Positions 26,179 through 35,098 of a stretch of 64,000 nucleotides of DNA are shown piece after piece (positions within the stretch are counted from its first letter, which is position 1; each line of letters starts with the position of its first letter). This DNA is from Neobacillus mesonae (GTDB taxonomy: Bacteria; Bacillota; Bacilli; Bacillales; Cytobacillaceae): assembly GCF_001636315.1 (NCBI RefSeq), contig NZ_KV440949.1:4606084-4670083 (forward strand), written 5' to 3'. Under the pieces are notes generated by a model. The model worked only from the letters and a program-made list of their open reading frames with translations. It ran no database searches and had not been told where the DNA came from. The position numbers were made by a program, and so were the translations under genes.

Positions 26179-26966
26179 GCGGGGATAAGGTAATCTTAAA
26201 AGTAGAGAATCTTACAAAGAAATTTGGGGGTGTTACAGCAGTTAATCAAGTATCCTTTGATGTGAAAGAAGGCGAAATTTTTGCTGTAATTGGACCTAAC
26301 GGCGCAGGGAAAACGACGTTATTTAATATGATTACAGGTGTATTGCCTGTATCCGCCGGGGAAGTATTTTTTGAGAATAAAAAGTTAACTAGAAAAAAGC
26401 CATATCAAATTGCAAAATCAGGAATTACCCGGACATTTCAGAATCTAGAAGTTTTCAGTAACATGTCCGTAATCGAAAATGTCATGACGGGTGCGCATTT
26501 AACGATGAAAACCAATTTGCTGACTGCTGGTTTACGATTGCCTTCGGTCACAAAAGAAGAACTTAAGATTATGGAATTGGCGATGGAATGCTTAGACCGG
26601 GTAGGCATATCGCATTTGGCACACGAATTGTCCATCACTTTGCCGTATGGAAATCAAAGACTTTTGGAAATTGCCCGAGCGGCTGCATCAAATCCGAAAC
26701 TAATCCTTTTGGATGAGCCAATGGCTGGGTTAAATCCAGAGGAATCTCGGAAACTGGTTGATGTCATTTTAAAAATGCGGGCAGATGGGATGACTTTTGT
26801 TTTCGTTGAACACGATATGGAAACGGTTATGTCAATTTCTGACCGAATTGTTGTAGTAGACAACGGTGTTAAAATTGGTGAAGGGACACCGGATGAAATA
26901 TATCAAAACCCTAAGGTAGTTGCTGCCTATCTGGGTGATGAAGAGGAGGAGGAAGTTTTTGCTTAA
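26175..26966 (+). CDS. ABC transporter ATP-binding protein, LivG type
   Basis: A 263-residue ATPase with Walker A GPNGAGKTT, the LivG-type signature LPYGNQRLLEIARA, Walker B LILLDEP and the family block MAGLNPEES. FVEHDMETVM contains the switch His. It powers the importer with the LivF-type ATPase, whose start overlaps its 3' end by eight bases. Confidence 0.93.
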   Translation: MSGDKVILKVENLTKKFGGVTAVNQVSFDVKEGEIFAVIGPNGAGKTTLFNMITGVLPVSAGEVFFENKKLTRKKPYQIAKSGITRTFQNLEVFSNMSVIENVMTGAHLTMKTNLLTAGLRLPSVTKEELKIMELAMECLDRVGISHLAHELSITLPYGNQRLLEIARAAASNPKLILLDEPMAGLNPEESRKLVDVILKMRADGMTFVFVEHDMETVMSISDRIVVVDNGVKIGEGTPDEIYQNPKVVAAYLGDEEEEEVFA

Positions 26967-27699
26967 AGTAGAAAATCTCCATACCTATCATGGCTTTCTT
27001 CACGTACTGCAGGGCATTGACTTTGAATTAAACGAAGGGGAGCTGTTAGCCATCGTGGGCTCCAATGGCGCCGGGAAAAGTACCTTACTAGGAACGCTTG
27101 CCGGCATATATTCACCAAAGGAAGGTTCTGTTACCTATAAGGGTGAAGATATTACTAAATATAACGTTCAAAAGGTTGTAGCGAAAGGAATATGTTTAGT
27201 ACCGGAACGCCGGCAAATTTTTTCCTCTCTTTCTGTTAAAGATAATTTGTTATTAGGAGCCTATCATCGCTATCAAAAGGACAAAAAAAATATTCAAAAT
27301 GAATATGAAGAAATTGTCGAATTGTTCCCACGTTTAAAGCAAATGTTGGATCGTCCTGGTGGTTTATTATCTGGCGGAGAACAGCAAATGCTGGCAATTG
27401 GCCGTGGATTAATGGCAAAGCCAAAGGTGTTAATGCTTGATGAGCCTTCTCTTGGATTAGCTCCTTTAATTGTAAAGGATATCATGAACATTTTAAAAAG
27501 ATTAACTAAAGAAATGGGAACTACCATCATTTTAGTTGAACAAAATGTAAAGGCAGCATTAAAAGTTGCTGACCGGGGATGTGTGTTAGCACATGGAAAA
27601 ATGGCCATTTCTGGAACAGCAGAGGAGCTATTAAAGAATCCTAAGGTTCAAGAAGCCTATTTTGGTAAGACAAATCAAACTGAAACACTGACTAGGTGA
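26959..27699 (+). CDS. ABC transporter ATP-binding protein, LivF type
   Basis: A 246-residue LivF-like ATPase with Walker A GSNGAGKST, signature LSGGEQQMLAIGR, Walker B VLMLDEP and ILVEQNVKAALKVADR. The start is taken as TTG at 26959 because GGAGGAGG lies seven bases upstream and the product then begins LKVENLHTYHG as in the family; an upstream in-frame ATG (26920) would overlap livG by 47 bases and lacks a ribosome site. Confidence 0.9.
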   Translation: MLKVENLHTYHGFLHVLQGIDFELNEGELLAIVGSNGAGKSTLLGTLAGIYSPKEGSVTYKGEDITKYNVQKVVAKGICLVPERRQIFSSLSVKDNLLLGAYHRYQKDKKNIQNEYEEIVELFPRLKQMLDRPGGLLSGGEQQMLAIGRGLMAKPKVLMLDEPSLGLAPLIVKDIMNILKRLTKEMGTTIILVEQNVKAALKVADRGCVLAHGKMAISGTAEELLKNPKVQEAYFGKTNQTETLTR

Positions 27700-27778
27700 A
27701 TAATAGTCGTCTATATCATTAAGGCATCCAAGCTTCTATATTAATGGAAGAAATCCGGTTTGAAAGGGATGAATCGGG

Positions 27779-28087
27779 ATGAGTGAAATGAAAAAGTTAG
27801 GAAATATCAAAGATTTAATTGAAGGAGAATTATTTACTTATTTCGTAGACAACTCCTCAATAGCTGTAACAAAAATCGGGGAATCTGTTTTTGCGATTGA
27901 GAATCTATGCAGTCATGCGAAGTGCAGCTTGGATGAAGGGTTAATTGAGGAGGAGACGGTTGTTTGTCCATGCCACGGAGCTGTATTTGATCTACATACA
28001 GGGGATCCGCTTAATCCTCCAGCAACAAAGCCAATTAAAATATTTCAAGTTTCCATTTCAGGAGAAGAGCTTTATATCAAACTATAA
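27779..28087 (+). CDS. Rieske [2Fe-2S] ferredoxin
   Basis: A 102-residue Rieske-type ferredoxin with CSH (Cys44, His46) and CPCH (Cys63, His66) as cluster ligands. It should pass electrons to the oxygenase encoded immediately downstream, and conceivably to the upstream P450. It is of the soluble three-component dioxygenase type (NirD/BphF-like). The matching ferredoxin reductase is not in the window. Confidence 0.92.
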   Translation: MSEMKKLGNIKDLIEGELFTYFVDNSSIAVTKIGESVFAIENLCSHAKCSLDEGLIEEETVVCPCHGAVFDLHTGDPLNPPATKPIKIFQVSISGEELYIKL

Positions 28088-28164
28088 TGAAAATAGTTTG
28101 AGTGGAAACCGGATATTTATTCACTTCTAGTTCATTTAATTCACAAAAAGGGGTTGAATGCAAC

Positions 28165-29502
28165 ATGAAAATGGAAGATTTTCTGCAAATTAAAGAAAAA
28201 GTTGCAGAAGGGTATCTACCACAATGGGTAATTACAGACCCGGAAGTATATAGTTTAGAACAAGAAAAAATCTTTGCAAAAACATGGTTGTTTTTAGGGC
28301 ATGAATCAGAATTAAAAGAACCTGGCAGTTTTGTCACTAGAATGATGGCTGATGACCCGATTCTTTTAATGAAAAATAAACAAGGTGAAATTAAGGCCTT
28401 TCTTAACTCTTGTACTCATAGGGGTACGAAACTATGTACTGAGGATTTTGGTAATAAGAAAACGCATACATGTCCTTATCACGGATGGAGCTACAATACG
28501 AACGGAGAACTAATTGGGATTGTTGCAGGTAATAAAATATACGGAGAATCGATGGATAAGAGTGAATGGGGACTTCGGATGGTTCCCCGTGTAGAAAGCT
28601 ACCAAAGGATGATTTTCGGGAATCTTGATCAAAACGCGATTTCTTTAGAAGAGTATCTAGGTGAGATGAAGTGGTATTTTGATATCATGCTCGGGCGAAG
28701 CGATGGCGGAATGGAAGTAACAGGTGTTCCACAGCGATGGATTGCAAAGGCTAATTGGAAAATGACGAGTGAAAACTTTAACGCCGATCCTTACCATGTT
28801 CAGACAACCCATCGATCTGCAGTAGAAATGAAATTGACGCCGACAGATCCGTTATATGCATCTTATGGTCACCAAGTTGTGCTATCGAATGGTCATGGAA
28901 TCAATGTCATAACGTCTGCCACTGGAAGAGGGGCAAACCAATATCAGGGTATGCCTGAAGATATGTGGCCGATGTTTGAAAAGAATTTAAGTAAGGACCA
29001 ATTAGAGGTATTCTCAAGGGTAACAAACTTTGTAGGCGGGGTTTTTCCAAATCTATCTTTCCTAAGTTCTCAAAGCGGAACCGAGGGCAATAAGTATAAT
29101 CATTTACAATTTCGTGTATGGCGACCACTCGGACCGGATAAGGTGGAAATCTGGGTGTGGCATATGATTGATAAAGCATTGCCAAAAGAATACAAAGAGA
29201 AATCATATAGAGGTTTTCTAGCAACATTTGGTGCAGCAGGCACACTTGAACAAGATGACACGGAAAACTGGGCACGGATTGTTGAGGCAAGCCAAGGCAG
29301 GATGGCACGAGATCGAAAATTAAATTATAACAATGTAGTAAACTATTTAATGGGCTTTGATAATATGGAACCGGATTCGGAGTTTCCAGGACCAGGTAAT
29401 GCATATCCAACCTGTTACACCGACCATGTTGCTAGAAGTATGCATAAATATTGGCTGGAGCTGATTATGAAGGATCTAGAGGTGAAGGCTAATGGAAGCT
29501 GA
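28165..29502 (+). CDS. Rieske ring-hydroxylating oxygenase, alpha subunit
   Basis: A 445-residue catalytic subunit. The Rieske domain has CTH (Cys83, His85) and CPYHGWSY (Cys103, His106). The mononuclear-iron domain carries ENFNADPYHVQTTH with bridging Asp208 and iron ligands His211 and His216. It likely dihydroxylates or mono-oxygenates an aromatic compound; the substrate cannot be assigned from sequence. The ATG at 28165 is preferred to an upstream in-frame start lacking a ribosome site. Its 3' end overlaps the beta-subunit gene by 11 bases. Confidence 0.93.
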   Translation: MKMEDFLQIKEKVAEGYLPQWVITDPEVYSLEQEKIFAKTWLFLGHESELKEPGSFVTRMMADDPILLMKNKQGEIKAFLNSCTHRGTKLCTEDFGNKKTHTCPYHGWSYNTNGELIGIVAGNKIYGESMDKSEWGLRMVPRVESYQRMIFGNLDQNAISLEEYLGEMKWYFDIMLGRSDGGMEVTGVPQRWIAKANWKMTSENFNADPYHVQTTHRSAVEMKLTPTDPLYASYGHQVVLSNGHGINVITSATGRGANQYQGMPEDMWPMFEKNLSKDQLEVFSRVTNFVGGVFPNLSFLSSQSGTEGNKYNHLQFRVWRPLGPDKVEIWVWHMIDKALPKEYKEKSYRGFLATFGAAGTLEQDDTENWARIVEASQGRMARDRKLNYNNVVNYLMGFDNMEPDSEFPGPGNAYPTCYTDHVARSMHKYWLELIMKDLEVKANGS

Positions 29503-29992
29503 TTTACATTATGAGATCTCACAGTTCTTGTATAAGGAAGTATATTTGCTGGATCATCGTCAATACAGGGAATGGCTTGATTTGTTAGCTGATGATGTAG
29601 AGTATATAATGCCTTTACGTGTAACAGTAGAAAATAAACATGAAACAAATTTGTCGAAAGAAATGACATATTTTACTGATTATAAAAAAGATCTTACAAT
29701 GAAAGTAGAAAGACTTTATACGAAGTCAGCCTGGGTGGAAAATCCGGCACCAAGACAGCGACATTTTATTAGTAACATCGTTATTGAACCAACAGAAGTG
29801 GAAGGGGAATATAACGTAAAAAGTTATTTTCTTTTTAAACGCAGCAGGGCCTCGGAACCAAATACAGAAGAGCTTTTCGGCGAGCGTGAGGATATTATCC
29901 GGAGAGCAGAGGACGGCTGGAAGCTGGCGAAGCGTACGATTCACCCTGATCAGGCTGTTTTGACCGTTATGAATTTAAGTATGTTTTTATAA
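29492..29992 (+). CDS. Rieske ring-hydroxylating oxygenase, beta subunit
   Basis: A 166-residue small subunit of the SnoaL/NTF2-like ring-hydroxylating beta family: ISQFLYKEVYLLDHRQYREWLDLL at the start, PRQRHFISNIVI in the middle. It is structural, forming alpha3beta3 hexamers. It is the last gene of the P450-ABC-Rieske unit and is followed by a strong terminator. Together the alpha and beta subunits resemble benzoate/cumate/biphenyl-type enzymes in general organisation. Confidence 0.92.
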   Translation: MEADLHYEISQFLYKEVYLLDHRQYREWLDLLADDVEYIMPLRVTVENKHETNLSKEMTYFTDYKKDLTMKVERLYTKSAWVENPAPRQRHFISNIVIEPTEVEGEYNVKSYFLFKRSRASEPNTEELFGEREDIIRRAEDGWKLAKRTIHPDQAVLTVMNLSMFL

Positions 29993-30001
29993 AGGACCGA
30001 T

Positions 30002-30045
30002 AAAACCCCGATACATGGACTTTAATTCCTTGTATCGGGGTTTTT
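30002..30045 (+). terminator. Terminator after the P450-ABC-Rieske operon
   Basis: A perfect 14-bp stem (AAAACCCCGATACA and TGTATCGGGGTTTT) with a 15-nt loop and a T-run. Confidence 0.9.
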
Positions 30046-30172
30046 GATTAACTTAGCATCGAATTAAATGTGATTTTTATTGTGCTCTTTTGACGAGAAA
30101 CACTTAAGCTCCTATTAATAATTACAATAAGAAATTTCAAGATTATAAATTCAGAATATTGATAAAAGGGTA

Positions 30173-30201
30173 TTGAAATCATATATGATTGGATATATAA
30201 T
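30173..30201 (+). promoter_or_regulatory. Sigma-A promoter of MBL1 with operator in the spacer
   Basis: TTGAAA (30173-30178), 17-nt spacer, TATAAT (30196-30201). The spacer contains TCATATATGATTGGATA, and a further TATATGATA follows at 30205-30213. It is the strongest -10 box of the family. Confidence 0.78.
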
Positions 30202-30279
30202 TTTGTATATGATAGGAGCTAAGATAAACTCTGGCTTTGCCTCCTATTGTAAGCTGTCGCAACCTTCTGAAAAGAAATG

Positions 30280-30295
30280 ACTCAAAGCGCTTTTT
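30280..30295. promoter_or_regulatory. Candidate cre (CcpA) site upstream of MBL1
   Basis: TCAAAGCGCTTTTTGA contains the AAAGCGCTTT core of catabolite-responsive elements, with mismatches at the flanks. Confidence 0.42.
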
Positions 30296-30362
30296 GATAT
30301 TTCTTTTTAGCACTTTTGTCTAAAATGGTTAAAAGTTTATAAATACATAAGGAGTGAACTGA

Positions 30363-31199
30363 ATGAGTAATACGAATCTATCTATTGTTATGTTGGGAAC
30401 CGGGAGTCCTCGGCCGGATTTGGAACGATCGGGGCCTGCCCAAGTTCTATTCCTTGATGATCTTCCAATTTTAATTGACTGCGGTGAGGGCACAACAACG
30501 CAATTAATGAAAGCCAATATTCCACCGCAAAATATCAAGCACTTATTTTTCACCCATCTTCATTCGGATCACTTTTTTGGTTACGGTCAGTTTCTTTTAG
30601 GCGGCTGGGGGCTTGGGCGACGTGAATTAACCGTTATAGGTCCTAAAGGAATAAAAGAATTTCATGACACGTTAGTACGAATGTTTCATGATGACATTTC
30701 CTACAGAACATCATTAGGCAGACCGGGAAATGGAGTACTTGACGTCAAAATTATTGAAATCGACGAGCCTGGAATCGTTCCATGTGATATCCCTGCAAAG
30801 GTTACTGCATCTGAAATGGTCCATAATGTTCCAACATTTGGTTTCCGTTTTGAAACGGAAGAAAAAGCGGTTGTTTTTTCAGGGGATACTGCCCCGACTC
30901 CAGCTATTATAGAACTAGCGCGAAATGCAGATGTTTTAGTTCAAGATGCTTGTCTCGCAGCAACAGGTGTATATCGGAACACAAAAGACCCCGAATTACA
31001 AAAGATTTGGGAAAATTTACAGAAAGAACATTGCACACCACAACAAGCCGGAGAGATCGCCCAAGAAGCCGGTGTGAAAAAACTGGTTATGACTCACTTT
31101 TTACCGAATGTTAACGCGGAAGAAGTACAGCAGGAGGCTGCAAATTCCTTTGATGGTGAGGCTATCGTCGGGAAAGATTTACTGAAAATCACAGTTTAG
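30363..31199 (+). CDS. MBL-fold metal hydrolase, paralogue 1
   Basis: A 278-residue metallo-beta-lactamase-fold enzyme of the RNase Z/arylsulfatase-like subgroup. It shows MLGTGSPRPD, ILIDCGEGT, the binuclear metal motif THLHSDH (His65, His67, Asp69, His70), a further metal-binding segment in VFSGDTAPTP, and a C-terminal His in MTHFLPN. The tRNA-binding exosite arm of true RNase Z is not evident, and three paralogues in one catabolic region argue for a small-molecule hydrolase (ester, lactone or sulfate ester; unknown). AAGGAGTG precedes the ATG. Driven by the operator-spacer promoter at 30173. Confidence 0.85.
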   Translation: MSNTNLSIVMLGTGSPRPDLERSGPAQVLFLDDLPILIDCGEGTTTQLMKANIPPQNIKHLFFTHLHSDHFFGYGQFLLGGWGLGRRELTVIGPKGIKEFHDTLVRMFHDDISYRTSLGRPGNGVLDVKIIEIDEPGIVPCDIPAKVTASEMVHNVPTFGFRFETEEKAVVFSGDTAPTPAIIELARNADVLVQDACLAATGVYRNTKDPELQKIWENLQKEHCTPQQAGEIAQEAGVKKLVMTHFLPNVNAEEVQQEAANSFDGEAIVGKDLLKITV

Positions 31200-31345
31200 T
31201 GCCGGGGAGGATTTTCCTCCTCCTGATGATGAAAGATTAAGATTATGATAAGTTTTATCCGAGTTGGTTAGAAGTTTCTGGAGTCTATGAAAAAATAGAT
31301 TGTTCGAAATGAATGAAAAACCAAAAAACGTTTAAAGGAGAGTAA

Positions 31346-32209
31346 ATGATGGGCAATGGTCAACTTTCAATCACAATGTTAGGAACTGGGAGTCCCCGCC
31401 CCGATTTGGAACGGTCCGGACCTGCCCAAGTTTTATTCATTGATGATCTTCCGATATTAATAGATTGTGGCGAGGGAACAACCGCCCAATTAATGAAAGC
31501 CGATATTCCGCCACAAAATATTAAGCATTTATTTTTTACCCATCTCCATTCTGATCATTTCTTTGGTTACGGCCAGTTTCTTCTTGGCGGATGGGGTCTA
31601 GGCAGAAGGGAATTAACCATAATTGGGCCCAAGGGAATAAAAGAGTTTCACGAAACATTAGTAAGGATGTTTTATGACGATATATCCTACCGAACATCGC
31701 TGGGAAGACCAGGGAATGGTGTCTTGGATGTCAAATTCATCGAAATCGACCAGCCGGGGAGAGTGGAGGTTGATATACCTGCACAAGTCATAGCTGCCGA
31801 AATGGTTCATAATGTCCCGACATTTGGCTACCGCTTTCAAACAGATGAGCAGGCTGTGGTTTTCTCAGGGGATACGGCCCCGACTCCAGCAATCATTGAA
31901 TTAGCCCGCAATGCTGATATCCTAGTACAGGATGCAGGTCTTGCTCAGACGGCAGTTTATCGAAATACAAAAAGTGTTGAGTTACAGAATATTTGGGATA
32001 ATTTGCAAAAGGAGCATTGTACTCCAGCGCAGGCTGGCGAAATCGCACAAAAGGCATGCGTAAAAACACTCGTGCTGACTCACTTCTTACCAAATATTGA
32101 TGAAGAAGAAACGTATCAAGAGGCAGCTTGCACATTCAATGGGGAAATTATCGTAGGAAGGGATTTACATGTCATTCCTGTCGCCCAAGCAATAACAAAA
32201 CAATATTAA
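31346..32209 (+). CDS. MBL-fold metal hydrolase, paralogue 2
   Basis: A 287-residue near-duplicate of the preceding gene: long blocks such as DLERSGPAQVLF, DIPPQNIKHLFFTHLHSDHF (motif at His66-His71) and GGWGLGRREL are shared almost exactly, with divergence concentrated in the C-terminal 90 residues. All metal ligands are kept. Two ATGs (31346 and 31349) are both compatible with AAAGGAG. A tandem duplication retaining both active sites suggests different substrates or stereochemistry rather than dosage alone (inference). Confidence 0.85.
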   Translation: MMGNGQLSITMLGTGSPRPDLERSGPAQVLFIDDLPILIDCGEGTTAQLMKADIPPQNIKHLFFTHLHSDHFFGYGQFLLGGWGLGRRELTIIGPKGIKEFHETLVRMFYDDISYRTSLGRPGNGVLDVKFIEIDQPGRVEVDIPAQVIAAEMVHNVPTFGYRFQTDEQAVVFSGDTAPTPAIIELARNADILVQDAGLAQTAVYRNTKSVELQNIWDNLQKEHCTPAQAGEIAQKACVKTLVLTHFLPNIDEEETYQEAACTFNGEIIVGRDLHVIPVAQAITKQY

Positions 32210-32251
32210 ACCTGTTTAAATAAAAAAATTTGGTCAAATAGGAGATGTTTT

Positions 32252-33511
32252 ATGAGGTGGGTAATTGTTGTATTTCTGTTCCTTTTATACATTATCAATT
32301 ATGCAGATAAGGCTATAGTTGGTTATTCGGCAGAACCGATTATGAACGATTTAGCCCTTAATTACACTCAATGGGGTCTAGTCGGCAGCAGCTTTTACTG
32401 GTTATTTTCAATTGCAGGTATTGTAGGAGCGGCGTTGACGGATAAAATAGGTACGAAAAAAATGCTGACGATTATGGCGATTGTTTGGACCATTTGTCAG
32501 CTAGGTGCTTTTGCTATTTATAGCTTACCTTTACTGATCTTTTCTCGTGTCTTGCTAGGTGCTTTTGAAGGACCTTATCTAGCTACTGCTGTTAGTCATA
32601 TTAGTAAGTGGTTTCCTCCAGAACGACGGGCGTTTGCTATGTCTCTTGTAAATTGCGGCAGTATGGGTGCTAAATTGATGGCTCCGATGCTTATTGCAGT
32701 TATTCACACATACAGCTGGCGTATTGGTTTTGGGTTATTAGGTTCTCTTAGTCTCATTTGGGTTGTTTTATGGCTTATATTCGGTCGCGAACTGCCAAAA
32801 AATAAAGTGAATTATGAGGAATCTAATGAAAATTTACCAACAGCGAATTGGAAGGAAATCTCTAAAATACTGCTATCACCAAACTTCATTTTTACTACTT
32901 TAGCCTTCTTTTCCGCGTTTTGGGTTTTGACATGGTCATTTGTATGGATGCCGATTTACTTAACTAAAATAATTCACTTAACTCCGATGCAAATGGGCTA
33001 TGTTATTTCAGCAATTGGCATTATCACTTCTCTCGGTTCAATTGCTGCGGCAGTGCTATCTGACAAAGTATTGAAAAAAACAAAAAGCCATCGAAAATCG
33101 CGCGTATTTGTTTCCGGAGGGGCTTTAGTTATAGGGGCAATCTCCTTATTTTTAATCACAATGGTTCAATCAACTGTAATGGCGATTATTCTGCTTTGTC
33201 TAGGTTTAACCTTAGTCAATACCATGTTCGCGATAGCACCACAAATTGCTGTTCATTTGCTCCCTGAAAGAAAGGGGCTAATTACTGGAGTATTAGTAGG
33301 ACTTGCCAATACAGCTGGAATCGTTGGTCCGATTATTACGGGATTTGTCGTTCAATTTGCCGGTAAAAATGAGTCAATGGGTTTTAATTATTCTGTTATG
33401 CTCACTGCCGGTATCGTTGTTTTAGCAAATGTACTCTATTTGATTTTTACAAAACCTGACGTGCAAAAACAAAATAAAGATCAAACCCTTATAAATCAAG
33501 TAGCAAACTAA
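32252..33511 (+). CDS. MFS transporter, anion:cation symporter-like
   Basis: A 419-residue MFS permease with about 12 helices, beginning LLYIINYADKAIVGYSAEPIMNDL, a pattern of the ACS (organic anion) family that includes aromatic and sugar-acid carriers. ALTDKIGTKKML is the loop 2-3 A motif. Located 42 bp after MBL2 and upstream of gabD-like and aminotransferase genes, it probably imports the substrate of the hydrolases or exports a product; the solute cannot be named. AGGAGATG precedes the ATG. Confidence 0.87.
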   Translation: MRWVIVVFLFLLYIINYADKAIVGYSAEPIMNDLALNYTQWGLVGSSFYWLFSIAGIVGAALTDKIGTKKMLTIMAIVWTICQLGAFAIYSLPLLIFSRVLLGAFEGPYLATAVSHISKWFPPERRAFAMSLVNCGSMGAKLMAPMLIAVIHTYSWRIGFGLLGSLSLIWVVLWLIFGRELPKNKVNYEESNENLPTANWKEISKILLSPNFIFTTLAFFSAFWVLTWSFVWMPIYLTKIIHLTPMQMGYVISAIGIITSLGSIAAAVLSDKVLKKTKSHRKSRVFVSGGALVIGAISLFLITMVQSTVMAIILLCLGLTLVNTMFAIAPQIAVHLLPERKGLITGVLVGLANTAGIVGPIITGFVVQFAGKNESMGFNYSVMLTAGIVVLANVLYLIFTKPDVQKQNKDQTLINQVAN

Positions 33512-33534
33512 AAAATGCTTCTGTTGCAAAAGCT

Positions 33535-33548
33535 GGAAAGCGCTTTAG
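33535..33548. promoter_or_regulatory. Candidate cre site upstream of the gabD-like gene
   Basis: GGAAAGCGCTTTAG shares the AAAGCGCTTT core with the site at 30280. It lies about 50 bp before the dehydrogenase start, between it and the MFS gene. Confidence 0.42.
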
Positions 33549-33597
33549 TGTGTTTTATCTTTAGAAAAAAAACGGTTTAATGAAAGGAGAATTTAAT

Positions 33598-35055
33598 ATG
33601 ACGACAGTAAAATCAGTTAAAACACTTCAATTATATATCAATGGCGAATGGGTTGATGCCAAATCAGGAGAATTTTTTGATGTCATTAGTCCGGCAACCG
33701 GAGAGGTCATTTATCGGGCGGCCAATGGAAGAGCTGACGATGCTAAGAGGGCGATCGATGCATCTTACTCGGCATTCCCAAAATGGTCGAAAATATCATC
33801 GAAAGAAAGAGCCGCGATTTTATTTCGTCTATATCAGCTAATGCATGAAAATCTTGAGGATTTAGCACAGACTATTTCAAACGAGATGGGGAAACCAATC
33901 AAACAGGCTCGTGGGGAAGTAATGAACGCTGCTGAATATGTCCTCTGGAATGCGGAAGAAGGTAAACGAATCTATGGAACTACGATTAAAGGCTTTGAAG
34001 AAAACAAAAGATTACAAGTGATTAAACAGCCTGTTGGTCCGGTTGCTGCGATTACACCTTGGAATTTCCCGCTTGCAATGGTTACTAGGAAAATATCACC
34101 TGCTCTTGCATCGGGATGTACGTTGGTATTAAAACCGGCGGAACAAACACCAGGGTCTGCCGCAAAATTTTTTGAACTAGCTGAAAAAGCCGGAGTTCCT
34201 AAAGGTGTAATTAATTTAGTGACTGGTTCCCCGGCAGAGATTGGCGATGCCTTCTTGTCCGACAAACGGATTCGCAAAATAACCTTTACCGGCTCAACAA
34301 GAGTAGGGAAATTGTTAATGAAGAAGGCTACTGATCAAGTTAAAAGAGTATCGATGGAGCTGGGCGGTCACGCACCATTTATCGTTTTTGAAGACGCTGA
34401 CATTGACCAAACCGTTTCAAGCATTATGAAAAGTAAATATTTTAACTGTGGTCAAACCTGTATTTCGCCAAATCGAATTTATGTTCAAGAATCAGTCAAA
34501 GAAAAATTCCTTACCAAATTAAAAGAGAAGGTAGAATCATTGCAAATTGGCTATGGATTAGAAGAACAGGTAGATTTAGGTCCGGTTGTTAGTCAAGCTG
34601 GATTAGAAAAGGTAAAAAGCCATGTAAAAGATGCTGTTCAAAAAGGTGCCGTCCTTATTAGCGGAGGAGATGAATTCCCAGTTCAAGGTTATGAAAACGG
34701 ATACTTCTATTTACCTACCATTCTTGCAGATGTGAATGAAGAAATGCAGATTGCCAATGAGGAAACATTTGGTCCGGTAGCAGCTGTATTAACTTTTAAA
34801 ACAGAAGATGAGGTAATTGAAAAGGCCAATAATAGCGATTACGGACTTGCAGCCTATTGTTTTACAAAAGACCTTTCAAGATCAGTCAGAGTTTCAGAAG
34901 CCCTGGAGTATGGAATGGTAGGAATCAATGATACAGTGATGTCCCAGGTACAGGGTCCTTTTGGAGGAATCAAGGAAAGCGGTCTGGGTAGAGAGGGCGG
35001 ACCGAACGGGTTAGCCGATTTTCTCGAAACAAAATTTATTTCTACTATTATTTAA
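33598..35055 (+). CDS. Succinate-semialdehyde dehydrogenase-like (GabD type)
   Basis: A 485-residue aldehyde dehydrogenase with TPWNFPLAMVTRK, FTGSTRVGK, general-base Glu in MELGGHAPF and catalytic Cys288 in NCGQTCISPNR. The FGGIKESGLGREGG C-terminal block is also typical of GabD. The ATG at 33598 follows AAAGGAGA; a nearby upstream in-frame ATG overlaps that site. With the aminotransferase 43 bp downstream and an amine-type permease after it, it fits an amine or GABA route to succinate, and could also serve the hpa pathway. Confidence 0.86.
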   Translation: MTTVKSVKTLQLYINGEWVDAKSGEFFDVISPATGEVIYRAANGRADDAKRAIDASYSAFPKWSKISSKERAAILFRLYQLMHENLEDLAQTISNEMGKPIKQARGEVMNAAEYVLWNAEEGKRIYGTTIKGFEENKRLQVIKQPVGPVAAITPWNFPLAMVTRKISPALASGCTLVLKPAEQTPGSAAKFFELAEKAGVPKGVINLVTGSPAEIGDAFLSDKRIRKITFTGSTRVGKLLMKKATDQVKRVSMELGGHAPFIVFEDADIDQTVSSIMKSKYFNCGQTCISPNRIYVQESVKEKFLTKLKEKVESLQIGYGLEEQVDLGPVVSQAGLEKVKSHVKDAVQKGAVLISGGDEFPVQGYENGYFYLPTILADVNEEMQIANEETFGPVAAVLTFKTEDEVIEKANNSDYGLAAYCFTKDLSRSVRVSEALEYGMVGINDTVMSQVQGPFGGIKESGLGREGGPNGLADFLETKFISTII

Positions 35056-35098
35056 GGATATTTCTCATTTGGAAAATACATTTTAGGAGGGGCTTTTC

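Larger units (their letters stand above)
30046..30362 (+). other. Intergenic leader before the first MBL gene
   Basis: No gene is visible in these 317 bases. They hold the operator-spacer promoter (30173-30201), an ATAGGAG/CTCCTAT inverted repeat (30212-30246) in the predicted 5' leader, and a cre-like AAAGCGCTTT core at 30282-30291 that would lie downstream of the start site, a roadblock position for CcpA. Confidence 0.55.

Noticed and set aside
9727-30213. ATCATATATGAT elements as a CRISPR array or transposon ends
   Set aside because: Copies are kilobases apart, always in intergenic or promoter positions, and lack regular spacers, target duplications or transposase genes.
31204-31224. GGGGAGGATTTTCCTCC hairpin between MBL1 and MBL2 as a terminator
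   Set aside because: It is short and has no T run; the two genes are probably cotranscribed, at least in part.
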